A stretch of DNA of 64,000 bases from Ciona savignyi (GCA_000149265.1 CH003327.1:62001-126000), one strand, 5' to 3'. Counted from the first letter of the stretch, positions 1 to 16,235 are shown. Notes: a model not told the origin generated them from the sequence alone. Numbers and translations: made by a program.

Positions 1-1065
1 AAAAATAAAAGAAAGGCGTTTGACACATAACAAGCTTACGAATGGTATTTACTTATTTGCCAGAAGTTTTACTATTCGTGAATAAAATACATTAAATTTT
101 TTTATTAAACTGTAGTCCATGGGTTTATAAGGCTTACGTTGCTAAATGTATGACAAGCCTCTCTCCTGGAAATTTTTTTAGCTGACTATATTTAACTTTA
201 GCTAAATAACTTACTAATCCGACAATACCAGCAAGAGCCTGTGCTTCGTAGACTGGTCAAAATACTCCAACGTAAACTTTCCTCATGCCATCTTGTAATT
301 CTCAACTGGCGGACTGGACCATTTTATAGAACAATCACAGCATATATGACAGGCAACTAACTAATTGATAAACGCAGCTGGAAAGGCGACAAAACACATG
401 TCGTCCAGCTTATCATCGTGTTAATGCAAGTTATTCTCGAGCAGTAACATAACAAAGGTGTCAAACAAATGTAGGCCTAACCTTTATGGGTGCTGCACGA
501 AAATGTTTGTAAACGTTCCTCTGGTCCCATCTTTCTTGGCCGCTCTATAAGGTAACGCGTGTGTATTTTTTTATCGTGGATTTTTCACTATATTTCTAAA
601 CAGAGTTTGGAGCATGTGTATTTTCGAGTCGTCGTGGACTATCAATTACAATTAAAAACAGAGGCAATAAAATAAGAAATATTTGCTGTAGTCCTACGGC
701 AAACAATCCGTAACTAAAATACCCTACATATGAGAAAACGCGACAGGTTGTTATAACAAAGCCACTGGGTTCATACATCGTCCGTTAAGCGGTTTGACAA
801 AGACACACGGACGACTAGGACTATAGGAAATTTCAAAATCAGACTTTCAAATCTTTTTTATTAGTAGTGGTGGAAAATAATCTTCTTTATCTCTGGAGAT
901 GAAAAACGGAGTGTACGGCATAACACCTGAAATCGTTAAACTGTATAGCAGCTTTTGTTCAAATCATTAATTGTTTCTCTGGACTCATAACACTAAATTA
1001 CAAAACACTTCAACCCGCTAAATACATTTTCCAAAGAAACAAGCGACTGGCTAGCGATCCTTCGA
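1..1065. other. Intergenic, no gene seen
   Basis: AT-rich sequence with only short open frames on both strands, none with family resemblance or splice-site support. I see no RNA gene or clear repeat. It lies downstream of the kinesin light chain gene, which is transcribed towards it. Confidence 0.5.
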
Positions 1066-1069
1066 CGAA

Positions 1070-1315
1070 AGGGGTCTTATCACACGGGCATAATCGTTTA
1101 CCTCGCGCACACCGTCGGGTTATCCAAACTATTGTTGTGTATGATTGAGAACTTCTTTAATTTAGTAGGACCCATTACTTCTTGGTTCAGGCAATGTCTG
1201 CGAAGTGTCTTGCAAGGACACAACTGACAAGTTATCGACCAGTTGCGAATCTGCAACCCTTCGCCTGAAATGCAACGCACTCACACACAAAGCAATTCGG
1301 TGGGGCATGATAATC
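1070..1315 (-). repeat. Degenerate tRNA-derived SINE, family A
   Basis: Read on the minus strand this matches, with many substitutions, the family-A SINE seen intact at 59.2 kb. The shared blocks are the pseudo-B-box and 'gcaatgtc..aagtg.cttg' region, the 'cccatta' block, the 'tttaatttagtag' block and the 'cacacgggca' block near the 3' end. It is old and diverged. The tRNA-like head is barely recognisable. Confidence 0.55.
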
Positions 1316-2250
1316 TAAACTTTGGCTCAGTGTTGTTGTATGATGAGTTTTTTAATCGGGGACTGTTTCTACAGTAATAAATCATATTTATAGGCCTATA
1401 TAACGAACAGTGGGTTTGCACGGGAGAGGTGCTTAACGGATACTTTTTTAAACCATTGTGTTATCTAAATTGATGGATGTAAATGCATAAACAGTCGGTT
1501 TAGCAGAAAAGTGATTAGATGCGTTGTATTTTATTTCTAAAAATCGACCGCCTTGTGCTTTAAACACGGAAACACTGACTCTCCAGTTTGTGGTTTCGAT
1601 GACTGGTTGACGTAGCATAAGACTACACGAGCTACTTTATAATGCCGCTTTCAAAGTTTGATACCAACTTTGTCCAGAATCGAAGGCTGAAAGGCCTATG
1701 TTTTATTGAACATAAAACGGGTAAAACTTGCAATACGAAACCATTGGCAAACACTATGTTATCACTTTCAAAAATTAAGGTTTTTACACTGTTTTATTTT
1801 AATTAAACCCAATTACCTTTATTTTGTCTTTGAAATATATAAAATTCTTATCACTGCTGTAAAATTAATGTTTTCGGTGTAGTTGCCTAGAAGATTAGGT
1901 AATATAAAACGTTGATACGGATGATACATAAAATTAAACAAATCGAAATTAATTGGCTTTTAATATCCTCCTAGAACAAAAGTAAATTTTCCGAGTACTG
2001 GGACGTGTTATCCATTGTACGAAAGAACGACGGAATTTAAGCGATACAATCAATAAGGACTCTCTCCTATGTCTAAATTATTTATATCTATGCAAGACTT
2101 TTTCTCAGTTGGGGGCACATAGCCTACCTTAATTGTATGTTTCTCTATTAATGTCGGTCGTTTTGAAACCAAATTTTTAAGCTAAACCAGTTTAGATATG
2201 TGAAAACTAAAACAAATTAAAGACACCAACAAAAGAATAACATTTGAAAC
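1316..2250. other. Intergenic, nothing recognised
   Basis: AT-rich sequence without supported ORFs, splice-site pairs or tandem repeats. It may hold downstream flanking sequence of the kinesin light chain gene. Confidence 0.45.
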
Positions 2251-2251
2251 A

Positions 2252-3321
2252 TTTATTATGGTATAATTTGGAACTTTACAGTCTACTCTAGCTTCTATTC
2301 AGCAAGCACACAACAGAACATATTTAAGGAGTAAATAATAATAATGAAAAGTTTTACACAACAGAACATTTTTAATGCCTGTATTTTTCAGTTGATAAAT
2401 TGCTGTTAGCAATAATTTATAACACGCATGCTATTTGAAGAAACACTGATAACACTTTAACGGAAGTACATTGGTTGGTAATGCATGCAGAACAATACAA
2501 CGCCGAACTATAAATATTTCATCACATTTTTTAATAAGATAACAATTTTCCAGGTAAAGCTGTTTTTTCCAGATTGGAAAACTATGATGTAAATGTTGTA
2601 AGGCAAATACAATTGGTCAAATACATAGGGCAGTTTTGAAAGCTTGTACCTGAAGCACTTATGTACCTTATTAAAAATCTTGTACTAATTATTACTACCA
2701 TATTCCAAAATCTAATGACATATTGTTGAATATATATGACAACATTGATAGCAGCACCCATTTTTTAATTATTATGCACACAAAATTAATATAATTAAAT
2801 GAACAACAGGGAGATGTGCAGATTGTTGGGGAATGATAACAGTAAAAAGTAATAATAACGATAATTGGGATTATTGGATTTAAATTCAGCAGCCAGCAGT
2901 GACTGATAATTTTACAAAAACGTTATTATATAACAACAATGTGTTGCACTTTAAATAGTTAAGTCACTATGTCCTAGCATCCAAACTAGTATGACTGTTT
3001 AATACAACATAGTACAATTTTTAAACCCTTGCGTTAAGATTTAAATTTGTTATTGATTAGATAACGGTAATTAAGTGCATGGCCTTGGGTCCACAGCCAT
3101 TTAAATCAATAAGGTAAAGAGTAGTTCTTAACAAATTTGGATGCACAGTGATCGTTACTGGCTAACTGCAAAGTTCACTTATTCCTATGATCATATTTAA
3201 GTCATTATATAAAATTAGATGTAGATTTTTTTAGTCATATATGTTAAACACACAAGTTGAAATTAAGACATGCCATACATGAAATAAAATAATAAATAGA
3301 TACCACATAAATAAAGAAAAA
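2252..3321 (-). other. Probable KLC 3' UTR with poly(A) signal
   Basis: Downstream of the KLC stop codon there is no coding sequence. The first well-placed AATAAA on the minus strand is at 2257-2252, which would give a 3' UTR of about 1.07 kb. The extent is inferred and transcript ends are not known. Confidence 0.4.
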
Positions 3322-5959
<2,638 letters not shown>

Positions 5960-6190
5960 ATTATTATGACGTCATAAAAGAAGAAACGTAAGAGACATTT
6001 TTCGTTCCAGTCGACCAATCAGCAACACGCGCTCGGCAATTCCACCAGCCAATCAAAACACGAGAATTCGGGTTGCGACCTTTGCACACGGCACTACGGT
6101 AGTATTATGTTGTTGTGTCCTGTTACTGCTGAACACGATTTTAGGTATATTTGAAACTTTGAAAGCAGCGTTTTTGGAAATTAATCAGGT
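5960..6190. promoter_or_regulatory. Putative bidirectional promoter, KLC (-) / SAP130 (+)
   Basis: A perfect palindromic CRE, TGACGTCA, lies at 5967-5974. Two CCAAT boxes follow at 6015-6019 and 6049-6053, in a stretch richer in GC than its surroundings. A good donor, CAG|GTATGAG, at 6188/6189 could end a SAP130 leader exon, with a possible acceptor at 7441-7442 upstream of its start codon. CRE plus CCAAT is a common layout for TATA-less housekeeping promoters. Sharing by both genes is inferred from their head-to-head order. Confidence 0.5.
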
Positions 6191-7493
6191 ATGAGTTTTT
6201 AAGGTATGTTGTATTTGTAAGAAAGGTACATAAAATCGATAAGAGTATTTAAGGAGAAAGAGAGACGTTGGAAAGGCCGGCGGAAATATTTCACAATCAT
6301 TATCATATCAGCAATTTAGCTGGGTTAGAAATCAAGTAAAGATTTTCTTGGCTGTCAGGGTTATAACTTTCAAATCACAGTTGGACTGCAAAAGCTTTAT
6401 AAAAATCTAAGACATAAATGTGAAAGTACTTAAATCAGTTTAAACAAATTAAGTGGAATTTTCCTGAATTTCCACCTACAGCTGATTTTATTTTAAAATG
6501 ACTTTTTCAAACTTAAAAGAACAACTTATTCTTAAATATCTCATATTTAAACATTAGAACAATATATTTGGTTTTCTTACTTATATAGACCCATCGGCCT
6601 ATTAAATAATTGTAAATAGACGTATTGAAGTACCCGTTCTTTTACAAAAATATTTAACATATACCGGTGATATTTTTTTGTAATCTGCAAAGCAAATCAA
6701 GAACACTCAACATAAATTTTAATTTTATTAGCAGAAATAAAAATAGAGAACAGAAATGCATTTTTTTAATGGCATATCATAGAAGATTAAAAAAGTTAAA
6801 AATTTGATTAGGTTGTTCAATCTTAAAATATGTTTGGCCCACAGAACATACTGTAAATACAAACTGATAAATAAACTAAAATTTAAATGTATTAGCTTTT
6901 GTATTTTGGTAAAAATTATATATAGCATACATGTGTAATTTGAATATTTTTAATTATTAACCAGAATCAGAAATCATTTATTTCACGGTTAAATTATACG
7001 AAAACATTCATAGACTTAAACACACAAATCAAAATTTATATAAATATTTAAGTCCATGAAATTACCATATACAGTCAACAAGTTTTTTTCCCTTTTCCTA
7101 AAATGCATATATTAGTCACCTGTATTTTAATAGTCTATTTGTAGTATAAAAGCTACCATCAGTATATGAATGACAAGCTACCTTTGTGTTCAAATTCAGG
7201 TTAAATTTATTTACAAAATATGCTCTTTTACTGCATATATATTGAATTTTTTAAATATAATATGTAGGTATGACGACATGATTAGTTTGTATTACCTGTA
7301 AAAATAGATTTCCTACCTATTCATAAATATGTTGTATCAATTGGTCATTGTACTAAAATTGAGAAGCTCTTTTATCTAAATATACAAAATCACAACATAA
7401 ACACATAATCCTATAATATGTAATCAAATACCTAAATTTTAGGCTAGAAATATGTGTGATTTTAAGGATTCATAATTTTTAATTAATTGTGGC
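6191..7493 (+). other. Probable SAP130 leader intron and 5' UTR
   Basis: Very AT-rich sequence without coding potential. It is bounded by a candidate donor (6188/6189) and a candidate acceptor (TTTTAG, ending at 7442). Between 7443 and the start codon there is a short upstream ORF starting at 7452, and an in-frame TAA at 7473 that supports ATG 7494 as the start. Confidence 0.4.
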
Positions 7494-10400
7494 ATGTCAG
7501 TGAACAATTTATCCCCAACCAAAAGTGCGTCTAGTTGTGTGTCCTCTGGAGAGCAATATTCTTCTAACAGTGAAATGATCACTGCTGGAAATGCCAAGGT
7601 GTCCATTGCACCACCTGTTGTGTATCAAGCAATACAGAAGTTGCCTCATGTTGCTATTTCTACTGGTACTTCACTACCTTTAGCACAGGTGAGCCCAATT
7701 TAAAACTTTATATAACTATTTGCTTTTTTCTACATCCTTTGTACAGTAAAGTTAACCTAATACTGTTATGCAGGATTCTGTACCACCTGGGCCAAAGCCA
7801 TGCTTGCCTTCGACACAAAGTTCTGTTGCTGCATGCAGCACTGTTCTCGTTACCGTAGCTCCGAAGCAAATAATCCATGCGGGTTCAATCATCAATCTAG
7901 CGCCTGTTGCAGGAACAGCTATTCAAACCGCAAAACCACATGGAAAACACCAGTTGCCATTAAAACCAATATCAATTTCTGGTTTGTCGCATGTTGCTCT
8001 GAAAACTAACGCAGGAGAAGTTGCATCTGCCACCACAGCTTTCATTGATCCTGGATACAGCACAAAAACTCTTCCTGTTCAGACAACTTTGATACCTACA
8101 GCAATCAAACCCAGCAAGGTACTGTAGTGGATATTTAGAACTTAAGTCAATATACATATACTAATGTAAATAGGTATTTAAAATATTTGACATTTATTTT
8201 AATTGGAAACTTTTTGATCTTATTTTTGCTTAACCACATAGAACCCAGTTTTTTTTTATCAAATAATACTGATGATTTATCCAAAACAGGCGCAACCAAT
8301 ATTGATGGCACCCGGTCTACGAAGTCCAGCTCCTTCTACTGTAAAGGTTCAACAGACCACATTTAACCCAAATGTAAGTGAAATTTATTTCTATTTATCA
8401 TATGACACATATTTACACTCAAAGCAACAATTTGTTATTTACTACTTTAAAAAATTTACTTAGGTATATTTAGACATAGCCATGAATGCAATAGAATCAT
8501 AAAAAGACATTTCTTGAACATCGTTGCATTTTCATTATATTTTATACATTTGCAGCCATACCATTCGTATGCTGTACCGGGGCCCACACATACGAGTCAC
8601 ACTACCAACGTAGCATTGACTAAGCCTGCGGTTATATCAGTTGCTCCACCAAAAGTTCAACCTGCAATTCAAATCCCAGTAAGTATTTATTTATTTTTAT
8701 TAATGTAAGGTTTAACGACCACGTCATTTTTCCCCCTAATTTCTAATGTGTCTATTCACTGACGTGTTTTAACTACTGTAGTTTTGCCTTTTATCCTGTC
8801 TCCTTAATGTAAAATAATAGTTTTATTATTTTTATTGTAATGAAGGAGCAAAAAATAAACTAAAAGTAAGCCCGTCTGTCCCTGGCTTTAAAAATTTAAC
8901 CTAAATTCCGACTGTGGATTTTCCAGTTTCCATTAACCATTTGCTAAAGAAAAATATTTTTAAATATGTTTGCCTTTTTTTCAAGGTGCGATCGATCTAT
9001 ACCCACCAGGGCAGGACCTCTGGTTCGAATGCGACTTCCATTGATTCCAGCTCTGTAAGAAGGTAAATTGCTTTTCAAAATCAGTTGTTTTTTGCTTTAT
9101 TTCAAAAAGTTACCCAAATGTGTAAAACTCAAAAATCAGCACAGAATATATTAAGAAAATAGTTCTGTCATAAAAATTTTTTCCAGTGATAAAATGTTAA
9201 AACTGAAAATATTTTTTGGCTAAATTTGAAAAAACACATGGTTCTTCACAGACCAAGCAACGTTTTATATCAACCTACAACAACGATCAGCATTAGTGTC
9301 CCTGCGAGACCAAACTCACACTTCGACCCGCCAACATCTGTTCTACAAATCCCTGCTGCTTCTGGTCGAACAACGTGCACACATGGTATGTGACAATATA
9401 TTTTACATTTGTCCATTTACACGCCAAAATGCTGTTAATGTTAATATAACCATTTTTCTATTTACATGCCAAAATGCTATTAATGATAATATAACCATTT
9501 GTCCAGTTACATGCCAAAATGTTATTAATGATAATATAATCATTTGTCCATTAAATGCCAACATTTTGTTAATGTTAATATAATCATTTGTTCATTTACA
9601 TACCAAAATTTTATTAATGTTACCATTTATAACCATTTGTCCATTTACATACCAAAATATTTTACTGTTACAATATTGATTTGTCCATTTTACATGACAA
9701 AATGTTCTTAATTTAGTTTTCCAATTGTTTATCATTTTTTTAAATGCAAAGTAATTTGCATTACATTACAATAACCTGTTTCATAGAAAATTTGACCACA
9801 CAATATTGGTTTATATGGCTTAGAGTTGCTCGAGGTGCATATTGCAACCTTCTTTTCCAAGTCACGTCCTTTGCACATCATTTAAATTTCTGCTTTATAT
9901 TACTTAAACCAATGACTGAAAATGAAAATAAAACTTAACAACCAACACGGATGCATATTTGACACTTTAATGCACTTTTGCACTCATGGCAAAAAGTACT
10001 TGCCTATACCAAAATCAGCTATTTTTAATTTCAANNNNNNNNNNNNNNNNNNNNNNNNNNNNNNNNNNNNNNNNNNNNNNNNNNNNNNNNNNNNNNNNNN
10101 NNNNNNNNNNNNNNNNNNNNNNNNNNNNNNNNNNTATACCAAAATCAGCTATTTTAATTTCAAGGAGGCAAGCCATTGTACCAGTTGGGACTTGCACAGT
10201 CCAACACTTCGTTATCAAGCAGTTCAAAGAACCAAAAGCTGGTTGTGGCTCACCACCCTGCGTCCACTGTCACAGTATCAAGTGAGTCCACTATACATAT
10301 AAGTATTTTATACATAAAGAACACACCAAGAGATATATGCAAGCCATTACTACCAAATTACAATTATTATTATACTAATACCCTTGAAGATTTAGAACAA

Positions 10401-13400
10401 ACACATAAATTTATCAAAGCCTTAATTTTGGTAATTTATTTTACTGTTCACATATTTGAATTTCTAAGGCTGAAACAACCAGGTAACTTTGTTTATTCTG
10501 TGCAAAAAAGCATATTGCTTAAAATAATTTTGCTTAAAAGTCTCATCATTTTTTACAGATCAAAGCACCCCATTTCCTGCAAGTGGAATGTCTGGTCCAG
10601 GCACATCAGTAACAGCATTCTCCTATTCACCTGCCTCCTCCCGCATCGCAAACTCATTCATATCATCGTCTGCGGTGCCGGTGGCGAAAGTTTACCCACA
10701 ACCGGCAAGTGCAAGCGAGAGTTTTTACAACATACTTTGTGGTTAAAAAAAGTCAATTTAGTACTTTTTTGTATCAAATTTTTAATGACACATACCAGTA
10801 ATAAAAACAGAGCCAAATACTGCACGCCATGTCATGCAAATAAGAAATGTGACGCACGGCGTTCGAGTAAGAATTTACTCTAATAAGTAAAAAAACTAAT
10901 TAACGTTTGCCGCGGCCGTATTCTAATCAACTGATGTATAAGGGATTAAAAACAAATCTGCATCATTGCGACTGTTTTTATAATAAATACTCGTGGCGTG
11001 TCCGAATACTGGAGTCTATAATATTTACAGCAGCATCATATCATAAAAAAACAATGGCATAAACGATTTACTTGTGTTACTCGCGTGAAATACTTTTCCC
11101 ATTACTTGTGTCAGCTTCCACATGCAAGTAAATTCTTACTTCCCGAAAATTTGACAGATTTTAGTACCTGAAAAAGACTCTTTTTCATATTAAACTCCCA
11201 TTTACGAAAACCAGCAATTAAAATAACATTTTTTTGCAGCTTCCACCCAGAGTGCATACGTTGCAGCCATCAGTCAGTGGGATATCTGCACAAGCACGAC
11301 CGGCCGAGTTCAACATACCAGCCACCATTCGGCAAGCCAATGTGGCCATGACTGTTACTCAGTCCTCTGCCTCTCGAGCTCCTTTGGCCACGACTGTCAC
11401 ATCTTCCAGGGTAAGTTTTCACTACAAACCAAAAGATCTTGTACATAAAACTGCCATTATTTCCATTTTTGCAACATTTTTTTATATTTTCTGCTTTTTG
11501 AATTTAGTAATTTACTGACCACGGATTAAATTAGTTTACTCTTTTATGAACATTACTTTAATCTCTTGGTTTAATTTCCAGTTTTCTTAAGAAAATATCA
11601 TATTTTTTCATCAAGGCCTAACTTGTGTAACCTGATCACTTTTCAGTCTCAGTCCCAGCCAGTCATCCCATCAATGTTATACTGGCAGCAATCTGCAGGT
11701 ATCAACATCAACATACCGTACGCAGCACCCAATGCTCCGTATGGATTCAGACCCACACTCAATATTCCCGGTTTGTGTTGTTCCCCATTATTTCATACAA
11801 GCTTAATAGTCTGCGTTTTTTAAATTCCTTGTTATTCCACGTAGTCACAAGTGTTCCAGCTGCTCAATTTCGAATCAATCCAAATGTACTAACGGTGATG
11901 GAAACCTCGGCTTCTGCTGCAACTTCACAAAGCATTGCCACCTTTTCACAGAGTAAGATTTTTGATAAAAAGCTCTCATTGTGGCCACAGAACCATCTTA
12001 TATTTGATAATTCACTCATTGTGGCCACAGAACTGTCTTATATTTGATAATTCACTCATTGTGGCCACAGAACTGTCTTATATTTGATAATTTACTCATT
12101 GTGGCCACAGAACCATCCTATAGCACACATCTTATAAAAAAAATGCGTCACTTTGTTTAGTGTAACCCTCTTTCATTACCAGGCGGTCAACCAATGTCTT
12201 CCGTATCAATAAACACGATAACTAGCGATCAATCGCGCACTGTTCCAGTCTCTCATCCACAACACATGTCACCGAAACCCGCTATATTAAGAAGGCCTGC
12301 TCGCAACGAATCCAGGTAAGCTTAAAGTGGTGACGGCCGTACAACTCTGACAGCCACTAAGTCGTTGTGTTTCACAGTGTCAGTAAAAAACTGTCGATGA
12401 CTGGCTCTGACATGCACCGCGTTAGCGGACCAGTATCTCCTTGCAAGGTTGAGCACAGGTAAGGAAATAGATATATGTTGTGGGTACTCAAATACATAGT
12501 TTGATATTTAATTCCATGTGTGGTCAACAAAAAGACATCACTATATTTAAACGACTCTAACTTTGACCAATAATCCCAACCCCATCAATAATCCTAACGG
12601 TCTGACCCTTTTTAGTGTTCAGTTTCACAATTTTCCTTCTTTCTCGAAAGATTTGTTTTATAAGTACAATATTTAAAAAGATTCCCATTTCGTAGTATCA
12701 AAGAGAATGGAAATATTGGAGCCAAAAAGCGATTTCTTTCAAACGAGCTGATCTACCCTACACCGATCATAAAACCCATTATGTCTGGTCAAGGTACGTT
12801 AGTCAACTATGACGTTTTTAACGAACACCATTTTGCAATGCCTCACTTTATTCTCTTTCCAAAGTGAACCTTCTGAAGCCCACTATAACAAGTAATGGAA
12901 TTACAACTATTTCGAGGATTCCCAAGATCAATAAACCCGGTGCTGATTACGTAACCACGAATTACATGAAAACGACAAGTAAGTCCCCTTTTTATAGTTG
13001 CAGTCGTCAATCTTAGGATCCTTTTGTGTTGCAGTGCCAACTGATAAAGATCCGAATATCATACAAATCGGCCGTCACGCGCAACAAACCATCGGAGAAA
13101 TAAAGATTAAAAGTGAACATGGCTACCCTAACTCTGTCTCAGGTATATAACTCTGATTAAAAAAAATTCAGCTTTACAAATTGATGCTGAATATCCTAAA
13201 CACCAAAATTCACCTTTGTTAAATACTCTTCCATGAACTGCAGGTTTAGTTTATTGTGTGGGAAATTTATTTTTACCATGTATGTGAAATTTAATACTTT
13301 GTGCTTCTTTGCAGCTGCCAACCACATGCTACAGCCTCATTACCACCCTGCAGTTGTCAAAAAGGAGCATTCCTCCAAGTCCCAGGAGGATGGAAGAGTC

Positions 13401-16235
13401 CAGTCTAACCAGGATGTCGGTGCTGTCTACACAGTCGCGTCTTCGTCTCACTTTCCGACCGTGCACCACCAGCAGTCGGCCACCAACCTTTCCCGCGCCG
13501 CCTTCGCACACGCGCACAAGCAGCAGGACCTTAGAACACTCCGGAACATTAAGCCTGAGCCGAACCATTCACTTACCGGGGTGAAAAGGGACTATGATAA
13601 GATCGCCGCGTTTCCGGTAGAGAACAGCAGCGACGCTGGAATGCAAATGGCTAACCTCTCCATCCCACCATCGCTCACTGATCACGATTCGTTCGCTGGC
13701 TTATCGCCTCGAAAGAAACCTAGAAAACAGACGCACATTGTAGCAAAGGGTGAGATGAAGTTTAAATCATTAAAACGAACCAAAACCGACTGACGTGTCT
13801 AAACAACTTCATATTCATTCTGCAGAACTTCCGGATACAGATCAAGCTGTTGATGATGAGATGACCACAGATGACGCGGATGAATTCGAAGATGAACAGC
13901 CTATCCTGCCACTCATCCACCAAGATGGGAATGCGATTAAGAATGAAGGTAATTCGGAGAAATAATAACATTTTGATGAAAAAAAGTTGTTATAGTTAAA
14001 TTTGCTACTGATGTGTTTTTGATGGCTAAAAATGACTTTTCTTTCTGCCTTTGTAGTTGCTGACAAGAATCGGTTGTTCTTTTTCGACAAGCACGAGAAC
14101 AAGCGTAACCTCGTGGAAGAGAATTTGAAACCTGTCAAACAGGAGTTCACTGACGCAGAGGGCGTAAGGTACTTGTGGGTCTTGTGCTAAAATTACCAAC
14201 TTTATAGTGGTTAATTTACTTATTATAAAATTAATTGGATAACATAAAAAAGTTTCTTGGCAGTTGCTTTTTAAGAGTAATAGTAAATTTCTTCAATTTT
14301 GCTATATACAGAAATCTGTTAACCCTTTCAAGATTTTTTTGCGTTTAACCAATCAGGTTTCGGATGCCAAATTGCCAACCAATCAGTTAACAACTATCAT
14401 ATTTTCTTTAACATACTAACAGCAGTTTGTCCTAGATATATCCCTGTTCGGAAAAGACCACCGATATCTTTACTTGCGGGTCATCGGACAAGACCAGTCA
14501 ATAACCATTTCACACATTACAGCGATATCAAAGTAAAAGGTAATTGGAACACTGTTAAAGGATCCTTTTTTCCTAATAAAACCCATTAATTGCTGCAGCT
14601 GTATTGGAAAATCTGCTTATAGCAAAACAACATATAAAATGATAAAAAAAAATTTCCATGTTTAAATTTTAGTAAAACTAATTACAAGCCATGTCTGGCT
14701 GTGTCTTTGTTCATTGTATAACTGGTAGAAAATGATTAAAGCTGTTTAACCAACACAACTAAATTAACGAATTTTAAGTATTCAGCACAGTTTGTAATAA
14801 ATTTTCACTCCGAGCAAAGTCTAGACAAATTTGGACAGAAATGTGTTTAATTACACAATCGCAGACAGTGTTGCATGACAGAAAATGATTGTTAAAAATC
14901 GATTTTAAAGTAAAAAATGTTTAGATCTCCAACTCAGCTTTAGACCATTCTCAACTATGCAGATATTTCAAAATTTTAAATGTGAACTTTCACTATTTAT
15001 TTAAGTGTAAAATTAATTAAACTAGCTTATGTCAACAAAGAATTAATTTACCTTTACAGAATATTAACAGTTAAATTGCGAATAAAAAAAAAATCATGTA
15101 TTATTTGAAAATGTTTTTAATATATCAGCTCCACTTATTAATTTGTGTTCTCTCTCAGAAAGCAAAAAGTCACTGAACAGCCCTTGCTTTAACGCGAAGC
15201 GCTTGAAGGGATGGAAGATAGCTCAGTTGGCTCTTCAACTAGACCAGCTGGTAAGTTAATTCTGAATTTTTCCTCCCGAGGTTTAAAGAAAATATGAAAC
15301 CGAACACATCGTGTTTCTCTTTCAAGGAAATGACTTGTTACTTTTCCCGCAGGCTTCATTGGACGTTGACATCCTGCGTCGAATTACCACCATTAAAGAT
15401 GGCCTGCTGCAACACGTCGTGCATTCCTCAGCTGGGAACGGGTTTAAACCGGTTGAAACCAGTTGCATGTCCCCCGCTCATACTACTCCAAGCAGTTGCC
15501 TTACAGGGCCGACCAGCAACACAAGTCATCCAAACAACGTCCTTTTACACCCCTACCAACTTTGGCAAAACCCTTATCAACAACAGCGAAGGAGCAAGCT
15601 GTCCCAACACACCCAACCTTACTCCAGTCGAGCGTAAATCGAACAGAATACGTGAAGACATATTGAAAATTGAAGAAATGGCTCAAGTAAGCTCGTTTTT
15701 TTTTTGTGGCTCAAGAAAGTCGTAAGTTTTGTATAATCCGGCCGAATTTAATCTGTATGTCTTGCTAAATGCTTAATACCATAACCCCTTTTTAAAAACC
15801 ATCCTTCCTAAGTTTTTAAACTTTTTAAATGAACGGCAATAGAAGGTGGGCAAGGTTCAAAACGGCGAGCAGCATAACTAAGTGGTTGCGTCATCGGAAT
15901 CTCACTGCCTTTTTCTTCACGCTCTCTCGCCGTCATTGCGCTATGCGGTGCAATGTGCGTCGTCGAGCTTACGTTGCATCTTTCAATTATATTTTAGTTT
16001 CGCTCTATTGCTCACGTCTCGCTTTTATTTATATTCCCTCGCTGTGTCTCAGGCGAACATCCAGCGCAGCAACGTTATGCAAGAGCAACTAATCGAGGCC
16101 AAAACGGCGGTCCTGAAGGCGCTAGACCACCAAGACCTTGTTGACAAAGTGGTCCAAGTGGCAAGGCAAGCGCAGAAGCAGAGCCGGCCGTCGTCGACGT
16201 CATCGTCACGTGCCTCAAAAAAAAAGAAGAGCTAG
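7494..16235 (+). CDS. SAP130: SAP130, Sin3-HDAC co-repressor subunit, about 25 exons
   Basis: Scaffold subunit of the nuclear Sin3A histone-deacetylase co-repressor. Exons inferred from splice sites and phase: 7494-7688, 7774-8118, 8290-8373, 8556-8678, 8986-9062, 9252-9385, 10165-10281, 10559-10708, 10811-10866, 11240-11410, 11647-11770, 11845-11952, 12183-12315, 12378-12458, 12696-12793, 12865-12978, 13035-13142, 13315-13749, 13826-13948, 14057-14168, 14436-14539, 15159-15250, 15353-15415, 15507-15686, 16053-16235. They join in frame to about 1,170 codons. The N-terminal two thirds is low-complexity, rich in Ser, Thr, Pro and Gln, as in the family. Diagnostic blocks: 'KPAILRRPAR', 'GLSPRKKPRKQ', 'RYIPVRKRPPISLLAG', 'NHFTHYSDIKVK', 'GWKIAQLALQL', and a C-terminal helix 'QRSNVMQEQLIEAKTAVLKA' that ends in a basic tail. 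The 15416-15506 intron is the least certain because its donor is weak, but some frame change is required there. Confidence 0.88.
9400..9720 (+). repeat. ~45-bp minisatellite in a SAP130 intron
   Basis: About seven imperfect copies built around 'catttgtccatttaca' and 'gccaaaatg.tattaatg', lying in the intron after 9385. They diverge towards the right end. Confidence 0.75.
10035..10134. other. Assembly gap (100 N), probably no missing sequence
   Basis: Exactly 100 N. The left flank (10005-10034) and right flank (10135-10163) are the same ~29-base sequence starting 'tataccaaaatcagctattt', differing by one T in a homopolymer. This suggests unmerged contig ends. The gap lies in a SAP130 intron just left of the acceptor for exon 10165-10281, and reading phase is kept across it. 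Confidence 0.85.
11965..12122 (+). repeat. 40-bp tandem repeat in a SAP130 intron
   Basis: Four near-identical copies of a 40-base unit beginning 'ctcattgtggccacagaac', directly after the donor of exon 11845-11952. Confidence 0.85.

Noticed and set aside
9296..9583. 95-codon plus-strand ORF
   Set aside because: It overlaps a SAP130 exon in the wrong frame and then reads through a minisatellite.
10176..10883. 235-codon plus-strand ORF after the first gap
   Set aside because: It runs through SAP130 exons and introns in a frame different from the exons. The SAP130-like exons explain the sequence better.
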